A DNA stretch of 64,000 nt from RGIG4140 sp045632845. Its GTDB lineage: Bacteria > Pseudomonadota > Alphaproteobacteria > CAAHEQ01 > UBA3637. How positions within the stretch are numbered: position 1 is the stretch's first letter; each line of letters begins with the position of its first letter. The stretch spans positions 124,001-188,000 of the forward strand of contig JAZQXL010000011.1 in NCBI GenBank assembly GCA_045632845.1, in the 5' to 3' direction. The position numbers were made by a program, and so were the translations under genes. The notes under the pieces were generated by a model. That model worked only from the letters and a program-made list of their open reading frames with translations, had not been told where the DNA came from and did not search any database. Positions 49,946 to 57,988 of the stretch are shown here, one piece after another.

Positions 49946-50578
49946 TTACAACAAATACGGGAGTAAATTATTTTCAAAAAAGTCTAACATATCTCCCACA
50001 TCTGAAGTATCTCTCCACATGTAATAGTTTTTTGTGTATTCCTGAAACCAATATGCAATTTCCCTATTCCGCCGAGGATCTCTTGTAATATCTCCAACTA
50101 TTACAAGCCAAAAAGGCAAAATCTCATCGGATATCTTACCTGTTTTTCTGATAATTCTTAGCAATCCTGGTGTAAAGTATTTGCAACTTCTTTCATGCGC
50201 ATTTCCCCTTCCTGCTTGCATATCTGTTGTTTCGATCCAACCATCCTGACGCTTAATTTCTCCAAATAATACTTTCCCATTTTGTGTGTTTCTAATGGCA
50301 AAATCCATATTAATCCCCCATTCATATTTTGGAGTTCCTTTTGCTGTTTTTAGGGTTGTATCAATATTATAAATCTTATCTAGAACATCTTGTGGTAAAG
50401 GATAAGTAGAATATATATCGCTAAATTCCTTAGGATGTCTATCTACAACAAATTGTCCCGGATAAACAGCATCCAATGCTGATTGTAAAGATTTCTGGAA
50501 TAATTCTTCTGTGGTTAAGGCTTTGTGCCCCGAAACAGTTTGCCAATTAGCTCTTTTTCTTAATTCTTGTGTAGCCAT
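49946..50578 (-). CDS. MunI-like type II restriction endonuclease
   Basis: A 210-residue endonuclease. The PD-(D/E)xK core is seen as Asp92 in INMDFAIR and Glu107-x-Lys109 in FGEIKRQDGW. The spacing Asp-x14-Glu-x-Lys is the same as I recall for MunI (Asp83, Glu98, Lys100; 202 residues), which cuts CAATTG. A MunI-type partner methylase of the MT-A70 family lies divergently, as in the MunI system. Recognition of CAATTG is therefore a strong inference but not shown by the sequence. It abuts the controller gene with no gap. Confidence 0.82.
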   Translation of the reverse strand: MATQELRKRANWQTVSGHKALTTEELFQKSLQSALDAVYPGQFVVDRHPKEFSDIYSTYPLPQDVLDKIYNIDTTLKTAKGTPKYEWGINMDFAIRNTQNGKVLFGEIKRQDGWIETTDMQAGRGNAHERSCKYFTPGLLRIIRKTGKISDEILPFWLVIVGDITRDPRRNREIAYWFQEYTKNYYMWRDTSDVGDMLDFFENNLLPYLL

Positions 50579-50785
50579 TTAAAGCCCCCTAAAAAAATCT
50601 TCCAAAGAAACATTTAGTCCTTTGGATATTTTATATATATTGTCGATTGAAATGTTGCGTTTTCCAGATTCCACAGAAGCTAAATAAGTTCTATCCATAT
50701 CAATTTGCAATGCAAACCTCTCTTGGCTTAAGTTTTTTTGTAACCTGAGGGCTCTAATTCGTTGTCCTAAAATTTGTTTTATCAT
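50579..50785 (-). CDS. Controller (C) protein of the restriction-modification system
   Basis: A 68-residue XRE-type helix-turn-helix protein: RIRALRLQKNLSQERFALQI, then DRTYLASVESGKRNISIDNI. Small size, position directly upstream of the endonuclease in the same operon, and divergence from the methylase are standard for C proteins, which delay endonuclease synthesis until DNA is methylated. AAAGGAG precedes the ATG. Confidence 0.88.
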   Translation of the reverse strand: MIKQILGQRIRALRLQKNLSQERFALQIDMDRTYLASVESGKRNISIDNIYKISKGLNVSLEDFFRGL

Positions 50786-50800
50786 AGAAATACTCCTTTG

Positions 50801-50822
50801 ACTTTAAATAAGATACTTTAAA
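50801..50822 (-). promoter_or_regulatory. Putative C-box pair
   Basis: Two copies of ACTTTAAA (50801-50808 and 50815-50822), 14 bp apart, flank the -10 element AAGATA of the controller-endonuclease operon. They are candidate operators for the controller protein. Confidence 0.5.
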
Positions 50823-50839
50823 ATATTTTAACGCGTCAA
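50810..50839 (-). promoter_or_regulatory. Promoter of the controller-endonuclease operon
   Basis: TTGACG (50839-50834) and TATCTT (50815-50810) on the minus strand with an 18-bp spacer. Confidence 0.5.
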
Positions 50840-50862
50840 CGGATTATAAGTAACAATTTATA

Positions 50863-50891
50863 TTGACATTATGTTTTCCATATGCTAAATA
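50863..50891 (+). promoter_or_regulatory. Methylase promoter
   Basis: TTGACA (50863-50868), 17 bp, TAAATA (50886-50891), 28 bp before the methylase start. Confidence 0.6.
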
Positions 50892-50919
50892 TGTTGAAAT
50901 ATAATGAAAGGCGTACAAA

Positions 50920-51624
50920 ATGAATACTAAAACAGGATATTCTATTTATAATCCTAAAGCAAAAAGCAAAATTAAAGTTAATCCACTAGAAGATTTATAT
51001 CCAACATTACCAAATAAGAAATATGATGTTATCTATGCAGATCCTCCTTGGGATTATGGAGGAAAGATGCAGTATGACAAGTCAAGCATTAAATCAGAAA
51101 ACATAGATTTTAAAAAAGATGTATTTATAAGTGCAGCAAATTTTAAATACCCGACAGTACCTTTAAAAGATTTACAAAAATTAGATGTTGCATCTATTTC
51201 TGCTGATGATTGCATTCTGTTTATGTGGACAACTGGACCTCATTTGGATAACTCAATAAAATTAGGAACGGCTTGGGGGTTTGAATATAAAACTGTTGCT
51301 TTTGTATGGGACAAACAAGTTCATAATCCAGGACGTTATACACTTTCTCAAACTGAATTTGTTCTAGTTTTTAAGAAAGGTAGATTTCCTGAAAATAGAG
51401 GTGCAAGAAATGTTCGACAACTGGTATCTGTTCACAGAGGAAAACATAGCGAAAAACCTATAAGTGTTATTGAGGGGATATCAAAAATGTTTCCCAAGCA
51501 GAGGAAAATAGAATTATTTGCTAGAAAGAATTATATTGGTTGGGACAACTGGGGATTGGAAATTCCTGATAGTAAAGTGGATATCTTTTCAGAAGAAGAT
51601 AGGGAAAATTTATTTAAATTCTAA
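50920..51624 (+). CDS. MT-A70-family adenine-N6 DNA methyltransferase (M.MunI-like)
   Basis: A 234-residue MT-A70 methylase. The catalytic motif is YADPPWDYGG (DPPW) near residue 45. The C-terminal SAM-binding part has KQRKIELFARKNYIGWDNWG, which matches the ELFAR..GW.NWG motif of the family. M.MunI, which methylates CAATTG, belongs to the same family, so this is the protective partner of the endonuclease. It is divergent from the C-R operon. Its end overlaps a small gene on the other strand by 11 bp. Confidence 0.92.
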   Translation: MNTKTGYSIYNPKAKSKIKVNPLEDLYPTLPNKKYDVIYADPPWDYGGKMQYDKSSIKSENIDFKKDVFISAANFKYPTVPLKDLQKLDVASISADDCILFMWTTGPHLDNSIKLGTAWGFEYKTVAFVWDKQVHNPGRYTLSQTEFVLVFKKGRFPENRGARNVRQLVSVHRGKHSEKPISVIEGISKMFPKQRKIELFARKNYIGWDNWGLEIPDSKVDIFSEEDRENLFKF

Positions 51625-51793
51625 TTTTACCACATTTACAGCATGTAATTTTCTCTTCATCATCTTGCCTTCGTTTACAGGAAAGATTTTTTTCCATTCG
51701 TTTTTCAATAATCTCTCCGCTTTCGAGCATTTCTAAATAATTTAATAAATCAGGCAAGATAATTTTAATTAATTTTTCTGTTTCTTTTGACAT
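51614..51793 (-). CDS. Small cysteine-containing protein at the island edge
   Basis: A 59-residue protein (MSKETEKLIK ... TCCKCGKIRI). A strong ribosome site (AAAGGAG, 5 nt before the ATG) supports it. The body is a charged helix, and the C-terminus has four cysteines (SCKRRQ, CCKC) that could form a zinc knuckle with the single upstream Cys. It reads toward the methylase and overlaps its last 11 bp. Function unknown; it travels with the restriction system. Confidence 0.65.
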   Translation of the reverse strand: MSKETEKLIKIILPDLLNYLEMLESGEIIEKRMEKNLSCKRRQDDEEKITCCKCGKIRI

Positions 51794-51856
51794 TATATCT
51801 CCTTTTTTAATAATCTGACTTATACCAATGCTTGGAAAAATAAAAAAGTCAAGTTA

Positions 51857-51960
51857 TAACCTAGTGGTCAGTGTATTTCATTGAAAAACAATAAAAAAAT
51901 TATTACCACACCTAGTGGGCGCTGAACAAAAACCAACCTCACCAGTGTGGATGAGAAGGT
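51857..51960 (+). repeat. Right copy of the diverged flanking repeat
   Basis: Matches 49705-49800 in the same orientation (see that entry). CCTAGTGG occurs twice within it. The rest of 51794-52040 holds nothing else recognised. Confidence 0.55.
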
Positions 51961-52040
51961 TCGCCAACGCTGTTGTAACACTCTGAAAAAGAACAAAAAA
52001 ATTATTTTATTTTAAATAGAGTATTTTTTTACAATTTAGA

Positions 52041-52087
52041 GGGGGTCAATCCGACCATAAAGAACCACTCGCAAGAGTGGTTTTTTT
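52041..52087 (+). other. tRNA 3'-end-like sequence with terminator
   Basis: GGGGTCAATCCGACCA followed at once by AACCACTC-GCAA-GAGTGGTT and a T run. It looks like a decayed tRNA-Pro tail with its own terminator. Confidence 0.4.
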
Positions 52088-52119
52088 ATTGGGCTGACAT
52101 GAGAAGAACAGGCGACAAG

Positions 52120-52205
52120 CATGTTCGAGTCGTAGCTTTAGCAAAGGCAATGCCGTAGGTAGCTCTTTAGAGCGAACGAAGTGAGTAATCATGTCACCCC
52201 GACCA
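52120..52205 (+). repeat. tRNA-Pro 3' remnant interrupted in the T loop
   Basis: CATGTTCGA (52120-52128) and AATCATGTCACCCCGACCA (52187-52205) reproduce the T arm and 3' end of tRNA-Pro with one mismatch in the 19-base tail, but about 58 bases with short palindromes separate them. It lies beyond the right repeat and could mark the other end of an insertion at tRNA-Pro. Confidence 0.6.
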
Positions 52206-52207
52206 TC

Positions 52208-52238
52208 TAAAAGACGGACTTGTTCCGTCTTTTTTTAT
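52208..52238 (+). terminator. Terminator after the tRNA-Pro remnant
   Basis: AAGACGGA-CTTG-TTCCGTCTT plus T run. The stretch 52239-52341 shows nothing else. Confidence 0.85.
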
Positions 52239-52341
52239 TAAAAAATTGATAAAACTATGCAACATATCTTGTTCGGACGGAGCACTAACAACATAATATC
52301 ACGCTTTGCAAGACACTATATTCATCACAAAACAAACAATA

Positions 52342-53160
52342 TTATACCCTTTCCATCCCCTCAAAATTTGAAATAATTAAATTTTGTTTTTTAAAGCATC
52401 TTCTATTTTTTAATTTTAACTCTTCAAAAAAATCCAAATGTGCATATTGTGGATTTTTGATTTTAAACAGAGCATACTCAGCTGCAAAAGAGGCAAAATC
52501 ATCCAATCTCAAAAACATATTCTTTTGAGAAAGAGTTGATTTTTTTGCACCACCCGAACACGCCTTACAAACAGCCAATGCCTTATCAACATAAAAAATC
52601 TTTTTTTCTTCATTCCAAGCTTTGGGATTATTTTTAAGTCCTTCCATATCCAAATCTGCCGAATCTATTATATTTGCAATCTGATCAGCCATTTTTATTA
52701 ACTTTGCAGGAATAGACATTTTAAGAGCATGTTGAATTTGCCATTCTTTTTTGTTTTTATCTTTTTCTTCTTTTGTTTTTCCAACAAAGCCCTCTGCAGG
52801 GTTTGAAAGTTCTTGAACAACACCTGCTATTTTTTTTGAACAATCAAACCCCACAATGGGCGTTAATGCGCACACCAATTTTTCTGGTGTATTAACAACA
52901 GTATCCTCTATTGTATCATGCAACAAAGCGGCACTCAAAAGTGGTGCCAAGTCATTATTTTTTAGAACCACCACAGGGTCACCTAATGCATTTGCTGTGA
53001 TTTCCATAACACGAAATAAATGCGCTGTATATTTTGGCAAAATTCCTGTTTGATTAATCCCTTTTCGTGTTTGACCACCATGAACTGAAGAAACAAACTT
53101 CCATACTTCAAACAATGTCTTGTTTTTTTGAATGTCTAAAACAGATAATTGTTGATACAT
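52342..53160 (-). CDS. HD-domain protein, RelA/SpoT hydrolase-like
   Basis: A 272-residue protein with an HD-type metal-dependent phosphohydrolase core: AHLFRVMEI, ALLHDTIEDT (the His-Asp doublet and following Glu-Asp) and KLIKMADQIANI, which resembles the KLADRLHN motif of (p)ppGpp hydrolases. No synthetase, TGS or ACT domain is present. It could be a small alarmone hydrolase (MESH1-like) or a related nucleotidase. The segment between HD motifs (residues 110-150) is longer than usual. It is monocistronic between the restriction island and trpB. Confidence 0.8.
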   Translation of the reverse strand: MYQQLSVLDIQKNKTLFEVWKFVSSVHGGQTRKGINQTGILPKYTAHLFRVMEITANALGDPVVVLKNNDLAPLLSAALLHDTIEDTVVNTPEKLVCALTPIVGFDCSKKIAGVVQELSNPAEGFVGKTKEEKDKNKKEWQIQHALKMSIPAKLIKMADQIANIIDSADLDMEGLKNNPKAWNEEKKIFYVDKALAVCKACSGGAKKSTLSQKNMFLRLDDFASFAAEYALFKIKNPQYAHLDFFEELKLKNRRCFKKQNLIISNFEGMERV

Positions 53161-53226
53161 AATTTATCCTTAGCACATTTTATTGCAACTTCTTAATCTG
53201 TATTTTACTCTATTTTGACAAAAAAA

Positions 53227-54408
53227 TCAAATACCATATTTCTCAGCAATAAAATCCAAATCTTTATCACCCCTGCCCGACAAATTGACCAATATCTTTT
53301 GATTTGAACTCATCGTTTTGGCAAGTTTGATTGCATAAGCGACAGCATGTGCACTTTCAAGCGCAGGAATGATTCCTTCTGTTTTAGATAGTTCATAAAA
53401 AGCATCTAAACATTCTCTATCATCTATCATAACATACTTTGCTCGTCCAAGTGTGTGTAAATAAGCATGTTCTGGACCAACACTTGGATAATCAAGACCA
53501 CTGGCAATGGAATAAACAGGCGCAGGTTTTCCATTTTCATCTTGAATAACAAAAGATTTGAACCCTTGCATAACAGCTTCTTTTCCAAAATTAATGGAAG
53601 CAGAATGTTCCCCTATTTTTGAACCTTTTCCCAATGGTTCAACCCCATATAATGCAACAGATTTTTCATCCACAAATCCACTAAAAATACCTATAGCATT
53701 TGAACCACCACCCACGCAAGCGACAACCGCATTTGGAAGCCCTCCAAAATCTTTCACCATTTGCTCACAAGCTTCTTCACCAATGATTGTTTGATAATCT
53801 CTCACCATCATTGGAAATGGATGCGGCCCCACAACAGACCCAATGCAATAAAGTGAATTATCAAGATCACTCAAATAAGCATCAAAAGCACTATCAACTG
53901 CCTCTTTCAAAGATTTTTGACCTTGAGTGACAGAGACAATTTTTGCACCCAATAATTTCATCCGTAAAACATTGGGTTTTTGTTTTTCAATATCCACTTC
54001 CCCCATATAAATTTCACATTCCAACCCCAAATAAGCTGCAGCTGTTGCCATTGCAACACCATGTTGCCCAGCGCCCGTTTCCGCAATCAACTTTTTCTTT
54101 CCCATATATTTTGCAAGCAAAGCTTCACCCATTGCATGATTCAATTTATGAGCTCCGGTATGGTTCAAATCTTCTCTTTTTAAATAAATTTGAGCACCCC
54201 CAATTTTATTGCTCAAATTTTCAGCAAATGTAATTGGGGTTGGGCGACCTTGATATGTTTTTCTGATGTATTTTAACTTTTCAACGAACTCAAAATTCGT
54301 TTTTAATTCGTTATACGCATTTTCAATTTTGTTCATTTCTTTTTGCAATTTTTCAGAGATATATGCACCACCAAAACTGCCAAAAAAACCATTAAATTTT
54401 TTCATCAT
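53227..54408 (-). CDS. trpB: Tryptophan synthase beta chain
   Basis: A 393-residue PLP enzyme joining indole and serine. The lysine that binds PLP lies in HTGAHKLNHAMGEAL; note LNH where most TrpB have INN. Other family blocks are FGGAYISEKL, AETGAGQHGVAMATAAAYLG, VGGGSNAIGIFSGFV and GRGDKDLDFI. No trpA or other trp gene is in the window, so it stands alone here. Expression is probably controlled by attenuation through the leader peptide just upstream. Confidence 0.96.
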   Translation of the reverse strand: MMKKFNGFFGSFGGAYISEKLQKEMNKIENAYNELKTNFEFVEKLKYIRKTYQGRPTPITFAENLSNKIGGAQIYLKREDLNHTGAHKLNHAMGEALLAKYMGKKKLIAETGAGQHGVAMATAAAYLGLECEIYMGEVDIEKQKPNVLRMKLLGAKIVSVTQGQKSLKEAVDSAFDAYLSDLDNSLYCIGSVVGPHPFPMMVRDYQTIIGEEACEQMVKDFGGLPNAVVACVGGGSNAIGIFSGFVDEKSVALYGVEPLGKGSKIGEHSASINFGKEAVMQGFKSFVIQDENGKPAPVYSIASGLDYPSVGPEHAYLHTLGRAKYVMIDDRECLDAFYELSKTEGIIPALESAHAVAYAIKLAKTMSSNQKILVNLSGRGDKDLDFIAEKYGI

Positions 54409-54428
54409 TTTTCCTTTTTTATATTCAT

Positions 54429-54512
54429 AATGTTTGATTTTTTATTAAACAAAGAACCGTTTTAAGGTGGTTAACCTATCATATATAAACAGGTGCGTTA
54501 GCACCACCACAA
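54429..54512 (-). promoter_or_regulatory. Attenuator region of trpB
   Basis: In the RNA the UGGUGGUGC of the leader codons can pair with nearby GCACC (54496-54492), forming GGTGC-TAAC-GCACC, or with the more distant ACCACC in GGTTAACCACC (54476-54466). A second hairpin AACC/GGTT followed by CTTTGTTT lies at 54472-54449. Mutually exclusive pairing is the attenuation principle; the terminator stem here is short, so the detail is uncertain. Confidence 0.6.
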
Positions 54513-54566
54513 TTTTTGCAGTGCTAAAAAGTTCAAAATTGAAATCTTTATTCCATCATATTTCAT
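54498..54566 (-). CDS. trpL: trp leader peptide with tandem Trp codons
   Basis: A 22-residue open frame that starts MKYDG, ends QKLWWC and stops at TAA (54500-54498). The two adjacent TGG codons lie directly before the stop and inside a stem-loop, as in classical trp attenuation. The predicted start of transcription (promoter 54573-54601) falls at or within 1-2 bases of the ATG, so the mRNA would be leaderless, as I recall for trpL of Sinorhizobium. No Shine-Dalgarno sequence is present, consistent with that. It precedes trpB rather than trpE. Confidence 0.8.
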   Translation of the reverse strand: MKYDGIKISILNFLALQKLWWC

Positions 54567-54572
54567 ACGAAA

Positions 54573-54601
54573 AATTTATCATTCAAAAAAGAAAATGTCA
54601 A
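54573..54601 (-). promoter_or_regulatory. trpL-trpB promoter
   Basis: TTGACA (54601-54596), 17 bp, TAAATT (54578-54573) on the minus strand. Confidence 0.78.
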
Positions 54602-54619
54602 TTTTAAAATTATAATAAA

Positions 54620-54662
54620 AAAAAGACGGTAATCTTTTTAAGATTAACCGTCTCGTTTTTTT
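54620..54662 (-). terminator. metG terminator
   Basis: AGACGGTAATCTT pairs with AAGATTAACCGTCT (one bulge), T/A runs on both sides. Confidence 0.85.
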
Positions 54663-54727
54663 AGTTTAATTTTTCTCACGATTTATATGCATATCTTTTG
54701 GTACAATCAACCTGCACACAATCATCT

Positions 54728-56248
54728 CTATTCAGGCAAGAATGGGAACAATGGATTTGGAACTGTGATTTTCCCTTCACCCAAAGCTTTTGCTTCAAAC
54801 AAAGCTTCAACTTTATCACCTTTAACATCCAATGTTTCAAGAATAGATTTGCTTGAGTTCGGCATCAAAGGGTATAAAGCTGTCGCAATCAATCTCAATG
54901 CATCCAATGTTGTGTAAACAACTTGTTTGAATCGTTCCATTTTTTCTGGATTTTTTGCCAATACCCAAGGTTCATTTGCTGCAAAATAAGCATTCACTTG
55001 ATTGCAAGCTGTCATAATTTTACTTGCTAATTCAACAGCTGTTTCAAGAGAACTATCTTTTGCATACACAGCTTTAAATTCTGCAGAAATATCTGTTAAG
55101 ACTTTTTCATCCTCTGGTAACAAAGCAACATCAGAAGGAATAGCACTTTGTAAATTCTTATCAACCATTTTAAGAACACGCATTTGCAAGTTACCCAAAT
55201 TGTTTGCCAACAATTTATAACCTTGTCTTAAAAGAGCAATACTAATTGGTGAATCGTTGCTTAAACTCATGTTATTGATTAAATAGAAACGTAGAGGTTC
55301 AACGCCCATAATATCAATCACTTCATTTGGATCAACAACATTGCCCAATGATTTGGACATTTTAACACCGCCTTCACCAATCCAATATCCATGAACAATG
55401 CAACGGCTAACAGGATCAATACCAATTGCTTTTAACATAATTGGCCAATAAATGCAGTGTGGTTTCAAAATATCTTTTGCAAGTAAATGATATGAATTTT
55501 TCCAATAAGATACAAAATCTTCATTTTCACCAAACTTCAATGTTGAAATATAGTTAATCAATGCATCAAACCAAATGTATGTGACAAAATCTGTATCAAA
55601 AGGCAATTCAATACCCAACCAAACTCTGTCTTTTGGACGAGAAATGCACAAGTCATCCAATGGTTCTTCAAGCATACCCAAAACTTCTTTAGCATAGTTT
55701 GTTGGAGTAATCCAATCAGGGTTTAATGCAATATATTCTTTTAGCCATTGACGATATGGTTCCAAACGGAAGAAATAGTTTTCTTCAGAAATAACTTTTG
55801 GTGCTTTGAGGTGATCTGGGCACAAACCATCTTCTGTTAAATCACATTTCTTTTTAAATTGCTCACAACCTTCACAATACAAACCTTCATATGATTTTTT
55901 GATAATCAAACCACGATCAAACAAATCTTGCAAAACTCTGCGAACAACTTTTTTATGATCTTCAGAAGTTGTTCTAACAAAATAGTCATAATCAATCCCC
56001 ATTCTGTCAAACAAATCTCTGAATAACTGACTTTGACGTGTCAAAAATTCATCTGGAGTTAACCCAGATGCTTCACAAGAATGTTGGTTTTTTTGACCAT
56101 GTTCATCCGTCCCAGTTGAAAAGAAAACATCATTTCCTTTCATCTGTTCAAATTTTTTGAACACATCTGCTAAAATTGTTGTATAGGCATGCCCAATATG
56201 TGGCGCACCATTTGTGTAATAAATTGGAGTTGTGATATATTTTTTCAT
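54728..56248 (-). CDS. metG: Methionyl-tRNA synthetase, short form
   Basis: A 506-residue class I synthetase. HIGH motif in APHIGHAYTTILAD (residues 15-28), zinc-binding cysteines in YCEGCEQFKKKCDLTEDGLC, KMSKS in GGVKMSKSLGNVVD, anticodon-binding helices after residue 360. It ends at about 506 and lacks the C-terminal Trbp111-like tRNA-binding domain found in E. coli MetG (677). It is followed by a strong terminator and then the trp leader. Confidence 0.97.
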   Translation of the reverse strand: MKKYITTPIYYTNGAPHIGHAYTTILADVFKKFEQMKGNDVFFSTGTDEHGQKNQHSCEASGLTPDEFLTRQSQLFRDLFDRMGIDYDYFVRTTSEDHKKVVRRVLQDLFDRGLIIKKSYEGLYCEGCEQFKKKCDLTEDGLCPDHLKAPKVISEENYFFRLEPYRQWLKEYIALNPDWITPTNYAKEVLGMLEEPLDDLCISRPKDRVWLGIELPFDTDFVTYIWFDALINYISTLKFGENEDFVSYWKNSYHLLAKDILKPHCIYWPIMLKAIGIDPVSRCIVHGYWIGEGGVKMSKSLGNVVDPNEVIDIMGVEPLRFYLINNMSLSNDSPISIALLRQGYKLLANNLGNLQMRVLKMVDKNLQSAIPSDVALLPEDEKVLTDISAEFKAVYAKDSSLETAVELASKIMTACNQVNAYFAANEPWVLAKNPEKMERFKQVVYTTLDALRLIATALYPLMPNSSKSILETLDVKGDKVEALFEAKALGEGKITVPNPLFPFLPE

Positions 56249-56358
56249 TTTGAAATCCCTTTCACTAAAGTGACAACATCATAGCAAAATATCACAAAAA
56301 AAACAAGTTTAATTTGTTTTCTTTTCAAAAACAGTAAAACTGTTTAAAAATTTTTATG

Positions 56359-57915
56359 TCATCTAGGATCATAAGCGTAATTTAATTTATTCACTTGCCC
56401 TTTTCTTCTTTTTACAAGCGTACCGTTTGTTGAACAATCCTTATAGCACAGAATTCCAGATTTGTTCATAAACACATATCCATGTATACGAGAAACAGAA
56501 GATTCCGCTGTTTCAATTTTAATATTTTTGCAAGGATAACCTGTCAATTCTTGAGGACGTATTGCCGTTAATGAGTCTGGTTTTCGACCAATCAAAAGAA
56601 CTCCTCCTTTTTTTAAAAAACGCTGATTTTCTTTTGAAAGTATGTCTTTAAAATCTACTTGAATATCACATTTTTTACCCACATAAAAAATAGGTGGTTT
56701 TTTAGAATCAATTGCAACCGTTGTGCCAGCCATAATATGCCGATCATAACCACAATCTTTTTCATTAACATTCGGCCATGTAATTTTTTCATCACCCGCT
56801 TGAGAAGAAACACCACATTTTTCAAAAAAACGCTCTATATTTTCAGGTGACCCTTTAATTTGAAGAGCTCTAGAAGGGAACCCATCTCTATGGCGAATAA
56901 AAATATTTTCAACATCAATACCTGCAAATCGAATATAATCCATCATTTCTCTAATATATGAAGGAGCCATATTAGGCATATCTAAAGTAAAAACTTCCCC
57001 ACCCTTCCCATCAGGCAGTTTTCTCCATTTTGAAAAATCAAAAACTTCACTATCATGCCCACGATATATAATGGTGTTACGAATTTCGTCAGGCAAATCA
57101 TAGTTTTCTATCACTTCTGGTGAAATAGAGGCTTTTGCTGAAATTTTGGCATCATATCGATTTAAAAAATATTTTTCATATTCTGAAATAAATTTATTAT
57201 CTTTATCGCCTTTTGCTTGCCACAATTTGTCAGCATACTCTTTATGATAATTATAATAAAAATCACGCCAGTTGGTTATTGTTGTTTTTTCAGATGTTTC
57301 CCATTCTGATGATGAAAAAAATCGTCCCATTATATTTTTCGCAGCCATTTTAGCCAATTCTCGATCAGCACTTAAACGAAGTCTTGTAGAAATACCCAAA
57401 TATTTTTTTTGAGCCTCATAAACATCTGCTGTTTTGCTTAAAATAGATTCATATAATTTCTTTTCAAAACCACTCCTTGGAGAAATCAAATTTGTATAAC
57501 TCATGGCTTCTGACTCAATAAACTGACGATAGACCATGTAGCCTCTTTTTGAAAAAGAGCAATCCAATTTTTGTTCTTGAATCGCATGCATCAATTCATG
57601 CCAAAATGTAGCTGCTGTTTTTTTGGAGTCATTTTTACGCTTGCAGGAATGCCACAATTGCGTTGAAAAACAAATTTCTCCTTTTTTTTGATACCCATTT
57701 ATGCCAGCATCTAAATTTTTTACATTTATGGTTATTTTTCCAGTTGAACCATTCAACATATCTTTTGCAAGCATTGTTAAAATGGGAAACTCTTCTAAAT
57801 GATCATATAATACAGAATAAAAAAACTCTCTGTCATCCTGTGACAATGAATTTAAATTAAAACACCCTGCTAATTTTCTTTTTTCTTGAATTGAAAGCAT
57901 CTTTTTATTAGACAT
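56359..57915 (-). CDS. Putative zinc metallopeptidase fused to an FHA domain
   Basis: A 518-residue protein. An N-terminal zincin-like domain has HELMH at residues 106-110 with Glu residues in FIESEAMSY about 25 residues later, a gluzincin-like arrangement. A central segment has IIYRGHDSEVFDFSKW. The C-terminal 90 residues match an FHA fold: LLIGRKPDSL, then SSVSRIHGYVFM and CYKDCSTNGTLVKR, i.e. the GR, SxxH and NG residues that read phosphothreonine. The combination is new to me. It follows an ADP-ribosylglycohydrolase gene by 73 bp on the same strand. No signal peptide; substrate unknown. Confidence 0.7.
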   Translation of the reverse strand: MSNKKMLSIQEKRKLAGCFNLNSLSQDDREFFYSVLYDHLEEFPILTMLAKDMLNGSTGKITINVKNLDAGINGYQKKGEICFSTQLWHSCKRKNDSKKTAATFWHELMHAIQEQKLDCSFSKRGYMVYRQFIESEAMSYTNLISPRSGFEKKLYESILSKTADVYEAQKKYLGISTRLRLSADRELAKMAAKNIMGRFFSSSEWETSEKTTITNWRDFYYNYHKEYADKLWQAKGDKDNKFISEYEKYFLNRYDAKISAKASISPEVIENYDLPDEIRNTIIYRGHDSEVFDFSKWRKLPDGKGGEVFTLDMPNMAPSYIREMMDYIRFAGIDVENIFIRHRDGFPSRALQIKGSPENIERFFEKCGVSSQAGDEKITWPNVNEKDCGYDRHIMAGTTVAIDSKKPPIFYVGKKCDIQVDFKDILSKENQRFLKKGGVLLIGRKPDSLTAIRPQELTGYPCKNIKIETAESSVSRIHGYVFMNKSGILCYKDCSTNGTLVKRRKGQVNKLNYAYDPR

Positions 57916-57988
57916 AGGACCTCCCCTTTTACTTTTTACATTCCATATCTTAATTTTAGCACAAAAACGTTTTTTAACAAATAAATAT

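Noticed and set aside
49433..52238. Prophage or full integrative element
   Set aside because: No integrase, transposase or structural gene is present between the tRNA-Pro copies; only the restriction-modification genes and one small gene.
53227..54408. trpB as a pseudogene or TrpB2 because of LNH near the PLP lysine
   Set aside because: The frame is intact, length is normal, and all other TrpB1 motifs are present.
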